Source: Mesostigma viride (lineage: Eukaryota; Streptophyta; Mesostigmatophyceae; Mesostigmatales; Mesostigmataceae). From it: 64,000 nucleotides of DNA. Below are positions 8,181-17,129 of this stretch, piece by piece. The stretch lies in assembly GCA_009746045.1 (NCBI GenBank), contig RPFO01000154.1, positions 221,187 through 285,186 of the forward strand, read 5' to 3'. The position numbers were made by a program, and so were the translations under genes. Below the pieces are notes generated by a model. That model did no database searches, was not told the DNA's origin, and saw only the letters and a program-made list of their open reading frames with translations. Position 1 is the stretch's first letter; each line of letters starts with the position of its first letter.

Positions 8181-10687
8181 ACATCTCCATTCTGGCCCCT
8201 CAGGCCGTAGTAGACACAAGTAGGCTCACAACCCAGGCGCCCGCAGTGGGTGCGGGTCGGGTCACAGTAGATGGCCCCGGAAGTGGGCGCGCCAGTGCGC
8301 CGGGTCCCAGGAATGCGCCAGGGCCCAGAGGCGCGGGGGGAGGTCCAGCAGCAGGGCCCTGTGGAGTCCCACGTAGCGCTGCACCGAGTCAGCCGCGCGC
8401 CAACGGCCGCGCCGCTGGATGTCCGCCGTCGGGATGTTGCGCAAGGCGTCGTGGGTGGCCCCACCATGCCGCAGCGAGTGCAGCGTGAACTTGCCCGGGA
8501 GCTGGAGCTGGGTCCAGACACTGACCCACTGTGACCGCGCCTGCGCATACGTGAGCCCGCCGAAGACCAGCGCCCCCGGTGCCCGGCCGCGGCACAGCGC
8601 GGACAAGAGGCCCAACGAGAGAGGGTCCTCCACGAGGACATGCTGGGTACCACCTTGGGCTGTCTTGGGGTCCCGGAGCAGGAGTGCCCCCTGACCACGC
8701 GCCGGCCCCAGACGGGGGTCCCCTGGGAACGCCACGTCCCCAACGTGCAGGCCCAAAGCCTCGCTGATGCGCAGATACTGCTGGAAAGCCACCAGCACCA
8801 GCGCAGCCATGGCGGTCTGATGGCGGGAGAGTAGCAGGACAGCCGCGAGGTAGCACAGTCGCCACGGGACCGGGGGGGACTCTGGCAGGGGACCAGCCGA
8901 CCCCAGCCGCGCAGCATGCGGTCAGCCATCTGCCACGAGTCGACCACCGAGGGCTGGTACAAGCGGAGCCCCTGCTTCGCCTGCTGACAAAGAGTCCGCC
9001 CCCTGCCCCCTCCACTCTCGTACACCGCCGAGACCCACTCGCAGAACAGTGCCTCGGCCTCGGTGGGGTCGTGCTCCCCGGGTGGAAGCCACGCCAGAAA
9101 GACCGACACGGCGCGGTGGTAGCGGGGCAGGGTGGAACGGGGGTTGACCGTGCCCTCCAAGAGCCGGTGACGGGCGTTGCGCAGCCGCGGCCCCGGATTG
9201 GCCTCCACGTCGCCGTCGGAGGTGAGGTCCCGGCGCCAGCCACCCGCCACCGGGGCACTGCGCGCTCGGCTGGGTCCATCCGCAGGGTTACTCGAGGTAC
9301 GCACATACACCCAATGAGACCGGGTGTCCGCCGCCAAGGACAGGGCCGCTACGCGCCGGGCCACTTGGTTGAGCCGGTAAGAAGACGACCGGCCCTTGAC
9401 CATGCAGCCGAGGACCGCGCTGGAGTCCACCATCCGCACAACGCGCGTCCCGCGGACGGCCAGGGAGCGACACGACCATTCCAGACCCTGGGCAGCCACG
9501 CGCGCCTCCTTGATGTTGATGTGCTCCCGCGGGTTGCCCCAGCGGTAGGACACCGCCGTCCGCCACGGCGCGGTGGCGATCACCTGGTAGTCCGCCTCCG
9601 TCAGCCGCTCAACGGTCCAAGGCGTATCCGAGGCCCCCAGCGCCACCGTGGCCCACCCCCGAGCCTCCCGGCGCTGGGCCAAGGACTGCACCTGTGCAGC
9701 CGGTAGGTCGGCGTACACGATCCCGGCCCCCTCCGTGCTGGCGTCTGTCACCACCACCCGGCCCGCGAGGGGGGCTGCCCGCGGCGCCCGTAGGAAGGGC
9801 GCCGTGGCGACAGCCGCCGTGAGCTCCTCCCGCACGCTTTGCCACAACTGCCAGCGGCGGCGCCGCGCGTACCAGTCCCACGGGTCTGCCCGCATGACGC
9901 GCAGCAAGCGGTACGTCTCCCCCCAGAGGGAGAGCAGCGGCCGGCACAGCAGCTGGATCCACACCCACTTGCCGACGAGGGACTCGAGTTCCCGCTGGTA
10001 GGTGAACCCGCGCCGCAAGACGGCCTGGGTGGCGGCAACGACCCCAGCCAGCCGCTCCGCGGTCGGGACGATGCTTCCGTCGCGCCGGTGCACGACACCC
10101 AAGGCCACCACGTCCCGCTGGTCGGGGCTGGCCGGCACCACCTTACTCGCCTTCTGCGGCAGCCCCGCTGCTGCATAGGCTGCCGCGGCCCGCGCCAGCT
10201 GCTGGTTGACACCCGTCGCCGTTGCACAGTGGGAGACGTGCAGATCGTCGATGGTGATGGCATGGAGGCCCTCCTCGTCGTGCGGCGGGTCGAAGATGGC
10301 GGCGGGGGCCAAGGGGTTGGCCGGGTCCTCCTCCCACCGGAGGCGCACCGTCTGGCCCAGGGGTCCCTTGTCCACCACCAGCAGGAGCTGGGCCATGTTA
10401 ATGCTGACGCCCCGACGGGGATCCAAAGCCCCAGAGCGGTACAGCACCGCCATGTGGATCACCTGGGCGACCACCACGGCGTGCTTGTTACCCATGGGCC
10501 AGCAGCGCATCCACGGCCATACCCGCCGGGCGGGCCCGGGCAGCCCGACGTCCCGGGAGTCCACAGCCGGCCAAGCGCAGTACTTGCGCAGCCAGTCGGG
10601 GAGCCGCAGGCGGTTGTAGTAGCCCTCGAGGTCGGAAGTGCCCCCGAACACCGGGCAGCCAGCCCGCACCCACAGCTCGGCTATCAC
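8165..10687 (-). CDS. reverse transcriptase - RNase H - 2A polyprotein
   Basis: A DIRS-order RT continuing from the frame upstream. Visible blocks, numbered from 10687: SDLEGYYNRLRLP (about 18-30, RT motif A), PMGNKHAVVVAQVIHM (about 65-80, motif B), TIDDLHV (about 143-150, motif C with the two Asp). RNase H follows: DASTEGAG, then NIKEARVAAQGLEW with its Glu, VRMVDSSA with its Asp, and TSSNPADGPSR. Residues 487-500 are a 2A motif, and after it the recombinase N-terminus starts in the same frame until the C7 frameshift near 8875. Everything after that in this frame is off-frame noise. The first codon of the open frame is not a natural start; the protein begins upstream in gag/pol. Confidence 0.93.
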   Translation of the reverse strand: MIAELWVRAGCPVFGGTSDLEGYYNRLRLPDWLRKYCAWPAVDSRDVGLPGPARRVWPWMRCWPMGNKHAVVVAQVIHMAVLYRSGALDPRRGVSINMAQLLLVVDKGPLGQTVRLRWEEDPANPLAPAAIFDPPHDEEGLHAITIDDLHVSHCATATGVNQQLARAAAAYAAAGLPQKASKVVPASPDQRDVVALGVVHRRDGSIVPTAERLAGVVAATQAVLRRGFTYQRELESLVGKWVWIQLLCRPLLSLWGETYRLLRVMRADPWDWYARRRRWQLWQSVREELTAAVATAPFLRAPRAAPLAGRVVVTDASTEGAGIVYADLPAAQVQSLAQRREARGWATVALGASDTPWTVERLTEADYQVIATAPWRTAVSYRWGNPREHINIKEARVAAQGLEWSCRSLAVRGTRVVRMVDSSAVLGCMVKGRSSSYRLNQVARRVAALSLAADTRSHWVYVRTSSNPADGPSRARSAPVAGGWRRDLTSDGDVEANPGPRLRNARHRLLEGTVNPRSTLPRYHRAVSVFLAWLPPGEHDPTEAEALFCEWVSAVYESGGGRGRTLCQQAKQGLRLYQPSVVDSWQMADRMLRGWGRLVPCQSPPRSRGDCATSRLSCYSPAIRPPWLRWCWWLSSSICASARLWACTLGTWRSQGTPVWGRRVVRGHSCSGTPRQPKVVPSMSSWRTLSRWASCPRCAAAGHRGRWSSAGSRMRRRGHSGSVSGPSSSSRASSRCTRCGMVGPPTTPCATSRRRTSSGAAVGARLTRCSATWDSTGPCCWTSPRASGPWRIPGTRRTGAPTSGAIYCDPTRTHCGRLGCEPTCVYYGLRGQNGDVGRAV
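8262..8872 (-). CDS. tyrosine recombinase (YR) domain, C-terminal part of pol
   Basis: Catalyses strand exchange that inserts the element's circular DNA. Catalytic residues of the phage-integrase fold are visible: Arg in LRISEALGL, the H-x-x-R box in HSLRHGGATH, a Trp in GRWRAAD and the nucleophile Tyr in VQRYVG. The frame is open from about 8872 (PVPWRLCYLAAV) to the stop at 8262. Its N-terminal part (LLEGTVNP to RLVPCQSPP) lies in the RT frame, separated by one missing C in a C7 run at 8872-8878. The diverged copy at 54-56 kb reads through this point without a break. Confidence 0.9.
9188..9229 (-). other. 2A ribosome-skipping motif between RNase H and YR
   Basis: The 14 codons read DLTSDGDVEANPGP, an exact fit to the established 2A consensus D-(V/I)-E-x-N-P-G-P. 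In known 2A peptides the ribosome fails to join Gly to the last Pro (here codons 9191-9193 and 9188-9190), releasing two proteins from one frame. Here that would free RT-RNase H from the recombinase. The function is inferred from the motif. Confidence 0.88.
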
Positions 10688-11800
10688 CCCAAGGTGGGGG
10701 AGAAGGGCCGCGGGGGGTCTACCAGGAGCCAGTTGCCAGGCCGGTTGTCCACGATGAGTCGCATCGAGCCGTCCGGCTTCTTGCGCCCCGCCACCCCATT
10801 TACTGCTGGGGGCGCCTGCTCATAAAACCCCCCGACAACCCCGGCCTCCAACGCGCGCAGCAACAGCTTGATGTACTCCGCAGGGGCGCACCCCCGGGTG
10901 GCCCGGAACCGCACCCGCCGCTCGCCGGGTGTCAACAGTCGCACCAGCGTCTCCTCGCTGGCATACACGGCCGCCACCGAGGGCGGCAAGAGCCCCAGCA
11001 CGTCCACGGTGCCCCCCTCCCCCGGCGCGGGGAACGCGACCTTGTCCGCCTGAATTGTTGTGAAAGGTCCACTTGTGTTGTAGTCATCCCTGACTGGGGC
11101 CGGGCCAGCTGCCGCTACAACAGGCTGCTGGCGGCAATAGGCCCGGCAAGTTTTGAAGATCTCTTGTAGAGCCGCCTCCTGGACCGGCCCCGTCGCCCGG
11201 GCCGGCAGGTTTAGCGGGTGTCGGCCCCCGCCCCCACACCAGTTTAAGGCCCCCACCGCCGCACAGGCGGCGTCCTGACCCCGAAGGGTCAAGGCCGCCC
11301 GCTGTCGGCGCCGGGCAGACCCCAGCGCGCCCCACCGGCGCTTTGCCAAGTCAACTGGTAGAGGCAACGGAAGCAAGGCATGTTGTCGATTGGTAGTTAC
11401 CCCAGATTCGCCCCTGGCGCCCAGCGGCCAAACAGGCCGCACCGGCACGCCAAGTGGAGCCACTGGCTGTGGGGGGCTTCCAGATTCCACCACCGAATCC
11501 CGACCAGGCCCTGACGTGCCCGTCAGAGTGCGCCCAGCCGTGCCACGCCCCACACCAGAATATTTCGAGAATTGATTCACACGATCCCCAGCAGAGGGGG
11601 CGGGGCCAAATTCCCCGGGCTGATTCTGCAGAATCTGGGAAAGCCCTAGCGTGCCCACTAGAGTGCGCCTCCCCAGATCCAAATTCGACAAAATCTGCCG
11701 ATTCCGCGGCAGATTCTGGGAAAGCCCTAGCGTGCCCACTAGAGTGCGCCTCCCCAGATTCAAATTCGGCAAAGTCTCCCCTACTCCTTCTTCGGCCCCT
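10684..11800 (-). CDS. N-terminal pol region with first RT motif
   Basis: The pol frame overlaps the end of gag and runs to a stop at 10684, just before the RT core. Its last third has KKPDGSMRLIVDNRPGN, the first RT fingers motif. Two tandem copies of a NLGRRTLVGTLGLSQ segment sit near its start (direct DNA repeat at about 11627-11766). It joins the RT core if one G is added to the G4 run at 10687-10690 (minus-strand sense), and joins gag by the same kind of shift at 11796-11799. Confidence 0.75.
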
Positions 11801-12880
11801 TGCCCTTCTCTAGGCGGTTGGAGAGCTCGGCTGCCTTCATAGCGCTCTGCACTGCCGGATGCCACAGCAGGTTCGCATCCTCCTGCAAGGGGAGCATCGC
11901 TAATGCTGCCCCCTTGAACCCTTGCATGGTATCGGCCAGCGTGATCGCCGTCAGAATTTTCATCAGGTACTCGGGGGCTGCCATGTGCTTGATGGCATCG
12001 TCCCCCATTCCCCGCGGCAGCCAGCCTAACTCCGTGTTCAGAGTATCCAGCGTGAAGGCGATCTGGTGGGCCAGGAGCTTGCGCACCTCGGCCCCCTGAC
12101 CCGTCCAGGTCGGCTTGGTGGCCAGCAGCCATCCCCTGATGCTCCCCCCGCCACCGACTCCGCAGACCGCAGAGCACTCGGCAGCAGGGGCTGCCGCGCT
12201 CCGCACTCCACGTTCACCGAGGTGGCGTGGGTGGGCAGCTCCACGCCCGGCGTGCAGGTCTGTCGACCCCCTTGCGCAGCTATGGCTTGCTCGCTGGTCA
12301 GCAGGCCGCTCATAACCAAGCGGCCCATTGCTAAAGCTAGAGCGTCGCCATCCTCCCCTGCCTGCTGCCGGCCGCGCTGGGTTGAACGCGCCGTCTGGGG
12401 AGGCTGGCGGCCCGCCCTGTCGCCAGATTTTCCCGCTTCCCCACCCGCCAAAAACTGGTCGACGCGTAGCCCCACCCCGGAGCTCACGCGTCGATTGTTC
12501 CCTGACTCCTCCCGGACTTCGTGCCGGGGCTCCTCCTCCTCCTCGTAATTTTCCTCCTCGCCCGGGTCCTGCAGCGCATCCCGCAGCATGGCAGCGATGG
12601 CGGACTGCATCGTCTCCCTGGGGAGGGGCTCGACGTAAAAACCACGTCGCCTCAAGTACTTCTCGAGGTTGTCGAGCCGACGACCGTCTGGTAGGGCCAG
12701 GATGCGATCCAGCCAGCGTGGGCCGCCCCCCAACAAGGCCCTCGCCCTGAGGGCGATGTCCTTTAGCGAGCCATCCATAGGGACAACCCGCATTCGGTTT
12801 AGCCACTCCGCTTCCGGTGGTCTCACCGCCGACGGAACCCCTGCGTCTGCCATTGCATCCTGAAAGACCTCCTCTGCCAT
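11781..12880 (-). pseudogene. gag-like ORF of the YR element (one frameshift)
   Basis: Starts at the ATG at 12880 (MAEEVFQDAMADAG). It contains an acidic EEENYEEEEEPRHE stretch and an Arg/Gln-rich basic middle, as expected for an RNA-binding capsid-like protein. A one-base break in a C6/G6 run (12144-12149) moves the frame; the other frame then continues with GWLLATKPTWTGQ, a helical region and a Lys-rich end, stopping at 11781. No zinc knuckle is visible. The gag role is inferred from position. Confidence 0.65.
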
Positions 12881-12938
12881 TGGTAAGTTGTCTGATTGAC
12901 GCCGTTGTTAGCTAGGCGTATAATGCTTCACGAGTTTC

Positions 12939-13128
12939 GAGTCAAGAAAAACGGGTAGACTCACCGCCATCCCCCTCTCCCTTTATAGGAAAACCTCCCT
13001 AGCAAGGGGAGGGGGGTGACCTGTGCCAGAAATATATTTTTACAAATTCTTTCTAGAAGCTAGCGGCGAGTACCCTGACCCTAATGCACCATGTAGCACA
13101 AGATAATACGAGCATTAGCTCACAAAAT
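12939..13128 (-). repeat. split direct repeat A1
   Basis: 190 bp at the 5' end of the element, 58 bp upstream of the gag ATG. The outer edge is CACAAAAT, directly followed by the interrupted host frame. Confidence 0.95.
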
Positions 13129-13893
13129 GCCACCGCTGCCGCCACTGCTGCTATCCAGCGCAGAGCTGGTCCGTAACCCCTCCACGCTCCTCCAAAGCAG
13201 GCCGCCGCGCGCCTGTAATGCCGGCGTGTGCACAGTCGTCGCATGTGGCCCCTGCTGCACCTGCACCTGCGGTTGTGGCTGCGGTTGCGGCTGCCCCTGA
13301 AGTGGGAGCGCACCAGATAAGGGCCGGCTGTTGCCACTCGACTGCCGCCCCAGGCCCAAGGGGGACACAGGCCGTTTCACCCTGTCATCGGTGCGGCCAG
13401 AGGAGAGCTCCCCCAGTGCCCGGTCCGCCCTCTCCCCGGGCGGACTGCGAGACAATAGCGACGCAGGGAACCCTCCCTCCGTGTCCGAATCGTTTCCCCC
13501 TGGCATCCGCAACGGAGGCACATGCAGTGCGCCCCCCATGTGCTGCGGGTCGGTCCAGGCTGGCTCGCTTGCCGGGCCCTTGGTTAGTACGCGCGACGTC
13601 ACACTGCCGCTGCTCGGCTGTCGCTGCGGGCGCTCGTTGCACCCCCGCCCGCGTGACGGAGGTGATGGCGTCGGCGGCCCCTGAGGATGATGCACCCACC
13701 AGCGCGCCCGTGGATATGTACAGGGGTCGATGGCCGTCCCCCTTGTGCCTCCGTGCAAACACCGTCTCTTTGACCGCCGCGGTTCCCTTGTTACCGGAAC
13801 CGGCCTGGTGACTAGCGCCGCCGTTGCTGGACGCTGGATGGTGGATGTGATGCAGATCCGTCTTGGCAGCTCCACCCCCATTCCTCCTCCCAC
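13129..13893 (-). CDS. upstream half of ORF split by the YR element
   Basis: A frame open from just after a TAG at about 13912 down to the element boundary. It is rich in Pro, Ser, Gly and Gln, with a QPQPQPQVQVQQ run, and ends in codons for DSSSGGSGG at the junction. It continues in frame at 7650 (see that entry). A separate ATG at about 13927 (MADEAVV) is out of frame. Unknown product; a gag-like or scaffold protein is possible. Confidence 0.45.
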
Positions 13894-14086
13894 CGGATAG
13901 CCGCTACACTACCGCCTCGTCTGCCATTACAGTAGAGGACAGCTCGGATGAGGATTACATCCCCATCTATAGTGCTTAACGGTTGGGGGATGATGCAGAC
14001 GATATTTGTTTAAACTTTTGTGTAATTAATTTTCTAATGAGATTAGCATAGTACTCCGTGGCATGCCTTTGCGCATGACACGCAAG

Positions 14087-14106
14087 TACTTACTTACTTA
14101 CTTACT
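14087..14106. repeat. (ACTT)n microsatellite
   Basis: Five tandem ACTT units. Confidence 0.9.
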
Positions 14107-14226
14107 CCTCCCACCACCGCCGCCACCACCGCTGGCGCTGTGTGCGTGTAATCCAGACATCTCTCGAGCACCCCCTGATGACGCGAACGCTGCCCCCGCG
14201 GTGCCAGGTCTCTCTGGCTTCCCTGC

Positions 14227-14643
14227 CTACTTGCCTCCTTCCTCCTCTTCCCTTGTGGGTATACACGCCATGGACCAGCCCCTCAATCCCCGCCAGCCCC
14301 GCCCCTCCTCCCCATGTTTCTGCTGGCCGCCACCATGACCTCCCCTCCTAGCTCTGGCCCCCGTCACTCTCCCCCTCCTCCCCCTCCCCTCATTCCCACT
14401 CCCCCGGTGCGGGGGAGGACCCACCGGTGACCCCAGCGGGCTACCTGATGGCAGCTCCCCTGATGGTTGCGCCAGCGGCGGCCGATCCTTCTTGGGTGCG
14501 ACCATCGGGGACGCCAGAATCGGGCCCACACGCACGCTGGCCGGTGTCGGGCACGGGGACGCACACGCGCTATGTACTGCATGGCGATGCAGCTCCACTG
14601 ACATAGTCTGGGGCAAACCCATGGGCGTCATCCCCCGGCCCAC
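14227..14643 (-). CDS. Pro/Ser-rich frame, unknown
   Basis: Contains ASPMVAPKKDRPPLAQPSGE followed by Gly/Ser/Pro repeats (SGSPLGSPVGPPP). Similar in style to the frames at 6.7-7.6 and 13.1-13.9 kb, and in a different phase from the better N-terminus at 14845. Possibly part of one frameshifted gene. Confidence 0.3.
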   Translation of the reverse strand: MGRGMTPMGLPQTMSVELHRHAVHSACASPCPTPASVRVGPILASPMVAPKKDRPPLAQPSGELPSGSPLGSPVGPPPHRGSGNEGRGRRGRVTGARARRGGHGGGQQKHGEEGRGWRGLRGWSMACIPTREEEEGGK

Positions 14644-14845
14644 CCAAATGTGCCGCTAGTGGCAGGCCGGCCGTCCGACCCCCACATGGTTCGGGACGTG
14701 ACAGACCCGGGGGTAGGGGGGCGCCCTTCCCAGGCATGCTCGCGGTGACTGTTACGTCGCGTAACAATTCGTTGTAGTTACGGACGTAAATTAGGTCCTT
14801 CGCCTCGGTCGTTCCTAGGTTTACGCGTAGTTTGTACTGGGACAC
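14570..14845 (-). CDS. possible N-terminal coding exon after repeat leader
   Basis: Starts with ATG at 14845: MSQYKLRVNLGTTEAKDLIY, then RNYNELLRDVTVTASMPGKG. This beginning looks like real protein and contrasts with the Pro-rich remainder. It lies directly downstream (minus strand) of the dispersed repeat at 14750-15125, as a gag would lie after a retroelement leader. No family recognised. Confidence 0.35.
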   Translation of the reverse strand: MSQYKLRVNLGTTEAKDLIYVRNYNELLRDVTVTASMPGKGAPLPPGLSRPEPCGGRTAGLPLAAHLGGPGDDAHGFAPDYVSGAASPCST

Positions 14846-15125
14846 TGTTGTCCTCGTTATGTACAGTACTGTGGTGCATTGGATGCTTTTGGGCGTCGCG
14901 CCGCGTACTTTTATTAGTGGTCCTTATCCTTCGGGCAGAATGTAGTGGACCAGCGTGCATCTGTACATTTGTAGGCAAGGGCCAGGCCGGCCCGAGCATG
15001 CTGGACCGTTGGTGATCATTTATGCACGTTCTACCCCTCGTGTTGGCACTCGGCGTGTGTTATATGAATTAACACATATTAGCTTGGGTCACGGCAGTGT
15101 AGTTGTGTTTGCTTCCTCTATTCCT
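14750..15125 (-). repeat. dispersed repeat R1, copy 1
   Basis: Diverged copy of 60625-61035. Shared blocks include GTACAGTACTGTG, TAGTGGTCCTTATCCTT, a GTTGGTGATCATTTATGCA block, CTACCCCTCGTGTTGGCACT and ACACATATTAGCTTGGGTCA. Probably the leader or long terminal repeat of a retroelement, but I see no terminal signature. Confidence 0.75.
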
Positions 15126-15319
15126 GGAGTAAACGGGTTTGTGTAAATGGCTTATGGCGTATTATAGTAATACATACGTAAATGCATTGAGATCTGGATC
15201 GTCTCGTTCGTCTTTCGCTAGGGGATTAACTAGAGGTGGCCTGATTAGTTTAGGTAGCGTTAGGCCGAGTAGAGGTAGAGGTGGTGGTAGAAGTTTAGGA
15301 CGTAACAGTGACGTTGGCA

Positions 15320-15499
15320 TTAGTTGGCGCGCTCATCGGCGCGCCAGGTCAGCACGTGCGGGCTGTGCGGGGTGGCGTCCGCGTGGGCCTCGGCCGCAAC
15401 AGGTGGGGCCGCCTCGTTGGCCGTGGCGAGCGCGTCGGCGATGAGGCTCATCTCGCAGATGCGGTTGTCGCGGTTGCCGGGGCGCGCTAGCAGTACCTG
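15320..15499 (-). CDS. candidate last exon, unknown protein
   Basis: After a plausible acceptor (GACCACAG near 15500) the frame reads VLLARPGNRDNRICEMSLIA, then an Ala-rich stretch, then SPHVLTWRADERAN and a TAA stop at 15320-15322. The composition is protein-like and does not rely on the satellite next to it, which would then be intronic. Product unknown. Confidence 0.4.
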   Translation of the reverse strand, partial: QVLLARPGNRDNRICEMSLIADALATANEAAPPVAAEAHADATPHSPHVLTWRADERAN

Positions 15500-15526
15500 T
15501 GGTCCTGGTCACTGCTTAATTGTGGT

Positions 15527-15795
15527 TGTTGTTCGGTTGTTGTTGTTGTTGTGGTTGTTGTGGTTGTTGTGGTTGTTGTGGTTGTTGTGGTTGTTGTGGT
15601 TGTTGTGGTTGTTGTGGTTGTTGTGGTTGTTGTGGTTGTTGTGGTGGTTGTGGTGGTTGTGGTGGTTGTGGTGGTTGTGGTGGTTGTGGTTGTTGTGGTT
15701 GTTGTGGTTGTTGTGGTTGTTGTGGTTGTTGTGGTTGTTGTGGTTGTTGTGGTTGTTGTGGTTGTTGTGGTTGTGGTTGTTGTTGTTGTTGGTCG
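15527..15795. repeat. GGTTGTTGT 9-bp satellite
   Basis: About 30 units of a 9-bp repeat, GGTTGTTGT, with a block of GGTGGTTGT variants at about 15640-15690. It is open in all six frames, giving false poly-Val, poly-Cys/Gly, poly-Thr, Pro-Gln-Gln or His/Asn frames. Confidence 0.95.
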
Positions 15796-16439
15796 CGGTG
15801 GAGATAAGAAGGGTGGGTATAGCCGCAGTACGTAGTGGTGGCGATGGTGGTGGTGGTGGTACGTTGTTGAGGAGCAGGATGCATGGGTCATGTGTGTGCC
15901 ACAGTGGTGCATCTGTGCCAGACTTCTTACGCATGCGCGATCGCGTTGCGTAACCTGGACGTTTAAATTCAAAAAGTTTATATCAGGAGCGGGGCCGGAG
16001 GGTGCCTTGGAACGCTGGGCCTCTTGCTGAGAGCTCTGCCCACCACGTTACCCCATCTTTGTTACATTGGGGAGATTTTTTAAAATCGTCAGGGCTTAGA
16101 CAGAAAGCAGCACAAAAAATTTCCCCAATTCCATTCCCCCCATGTCCACATTCAAGGTCACCTTTTCCCCCACTCCACCCTTTATTACCTTGCTAACCCA
16201 GCACGGCTGCGGTGCCACCCATTCCCATCAAAGAAAAAGGGTTTGAATAGCAAAGCCATGGATAGATATACAAGGAACCACACCGGAGCAAGTAGCTGAT
16301 AACAGCTAGTCTCTGTGGCCAAGCACGAGTCCTTGAAGACGAAATATAGCCTGCGCGGCAGCGACCGATGCTGCTGAGGACGATTTCCCCTCTTTTGGAC
16401 CACGAAGAATGAGAGCTCCAACAGATTGATTATTATAAG

Positions 16440-16600
16440 GACGTTACCATGGCTCCCGAACTTACGCTCAGGAATGCCTCCACGCGCTTGTGCTCGTTCA
16501 TAAAATAATTGTTCTTCAGCTGCCGGATCTGCTCGGATGGGAGGACCTCGGAAACGGGACGGTGATGAGGAGGAGGACATAGAAGAATGATGGCCGCGCG
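16440..16600 (-). CDS. possible exon cut by the LINE insertion
   Basis: One minus-strand frame reads SEVLPSEQIRQLKNNYFMNE and continues HKRVEAFLS before a GTAAGT donor near 16467. The 5' side runs into the LINE at about 16587. Alternatively chance. Confidence 0.25.
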
Positions 16601-17129
16601 CCTGGCGCCTGCGGGCGTCCCTGCGCCGCCCACGCCGCCCGCCGCTGAGCAGGACTACACGTACCCGGCCCTGACGGAACCCCTGGCCGACCCCAACGAG
16701 CTACCGCCGTTCACAGAGCTCGAGCTGAGCACCGCCGCCAAGCAACTCTGCTTCTACGCCGCCGTTGGCGCTGACCAGCTCCCCGCCCCGGTGGGGTTAA
16801 GCTGACGGCGCTCACGGGGTTCCTGCTTGACGTCTGCAACCGGATCCTGCTTGCCGACGCGCCGCCGATTCCTGAGTGGCAGCACAGCTACCGTATTATG
16901 CTGTACATAAACAAAGGTTCCCCTGACGACCCCGCCAACTACCGAGGAGTCTGCATCCAGAGCGCCGCACTCGAGCTGTTCATGCGCATGATCCTCAACC
17001 GCCTTCGTTCTGCTCTCGACCGTCACCTAGGGCAAAGTCAAATGGGCTTTCGTCCTGGGCGCAACACCGTCATGGCCATCTTCGTCGCGCGTCGCCTCTT
17101 CGAGGAAATCGCTCTCCTGCATGGTGAGT
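16587..17129 (+). mobile_element. LINE A, 5' part of interrupted copy
   Basis: Non-LTR reverse transcriptase from the region before the fingers: PPFTELELSTAAKQL, a frameshift near 16796, then RIMLYINKGSPDDPANYRGV and LNRLRSALDRHLGQSQMGFR PGRNT. It stops at LLHG, where a second copy is inserted. Without the insert it continues as EFPAILIFVDFIKAYDSV at 18043. The endonuclease domain is absent, so this copy is itself 5'-truncated. Confidence 0.85.

Larger units (their letters stand above)
7651..13128 (-). mobile_element. kangaroo/PAT-type tyrosine-recombinase retrotransposon
   Basis: A complete element read on the minus strand. Its ends are split direct repeats in the order A1 (12939-13128), coding region, B1 (8022-8180), A2 (7835-8024), B2 (7651-7809). 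The coding region holds a gag-like frame, reverse transcriptase, RNase H, a 2A motif and a tyrosine recombinase. This layout defines the PAT/kangaroo branch of DIRS-order elements, which move through a circular DNA made by the recombinase and leave no target duplication. B1 and B2 look identical and A1/A2 differ at one base, so insertion was recent. I see no methyltransferase domain, which DIRS and PAT elements usually carry and Ngaro elements lack. Confidence 0.95.

Noticed and set aside
8262-8872. Phage or bacterial integrase
   Set aside because: The recombinase is fused to a DIRS-order RT/RNase H inside split direct repeats, so it belongs to the retrotransposon.
9071-10825. Long plus-strand open frames (9071-9706, 9839-10825)
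   Set aside because: Antisense shadows of the high-GC RT/RNase H gene; no motifs, and the minus-strand frame has full RT and RNase H signatures.
15487-15972. Long poly-Thr, poly-Val, Pro-Gln-Gln and His/Asn frames on both strands
   Set aside because: All arise from the 9-bp GGTTGTTGT satellite, which is open in every frame.
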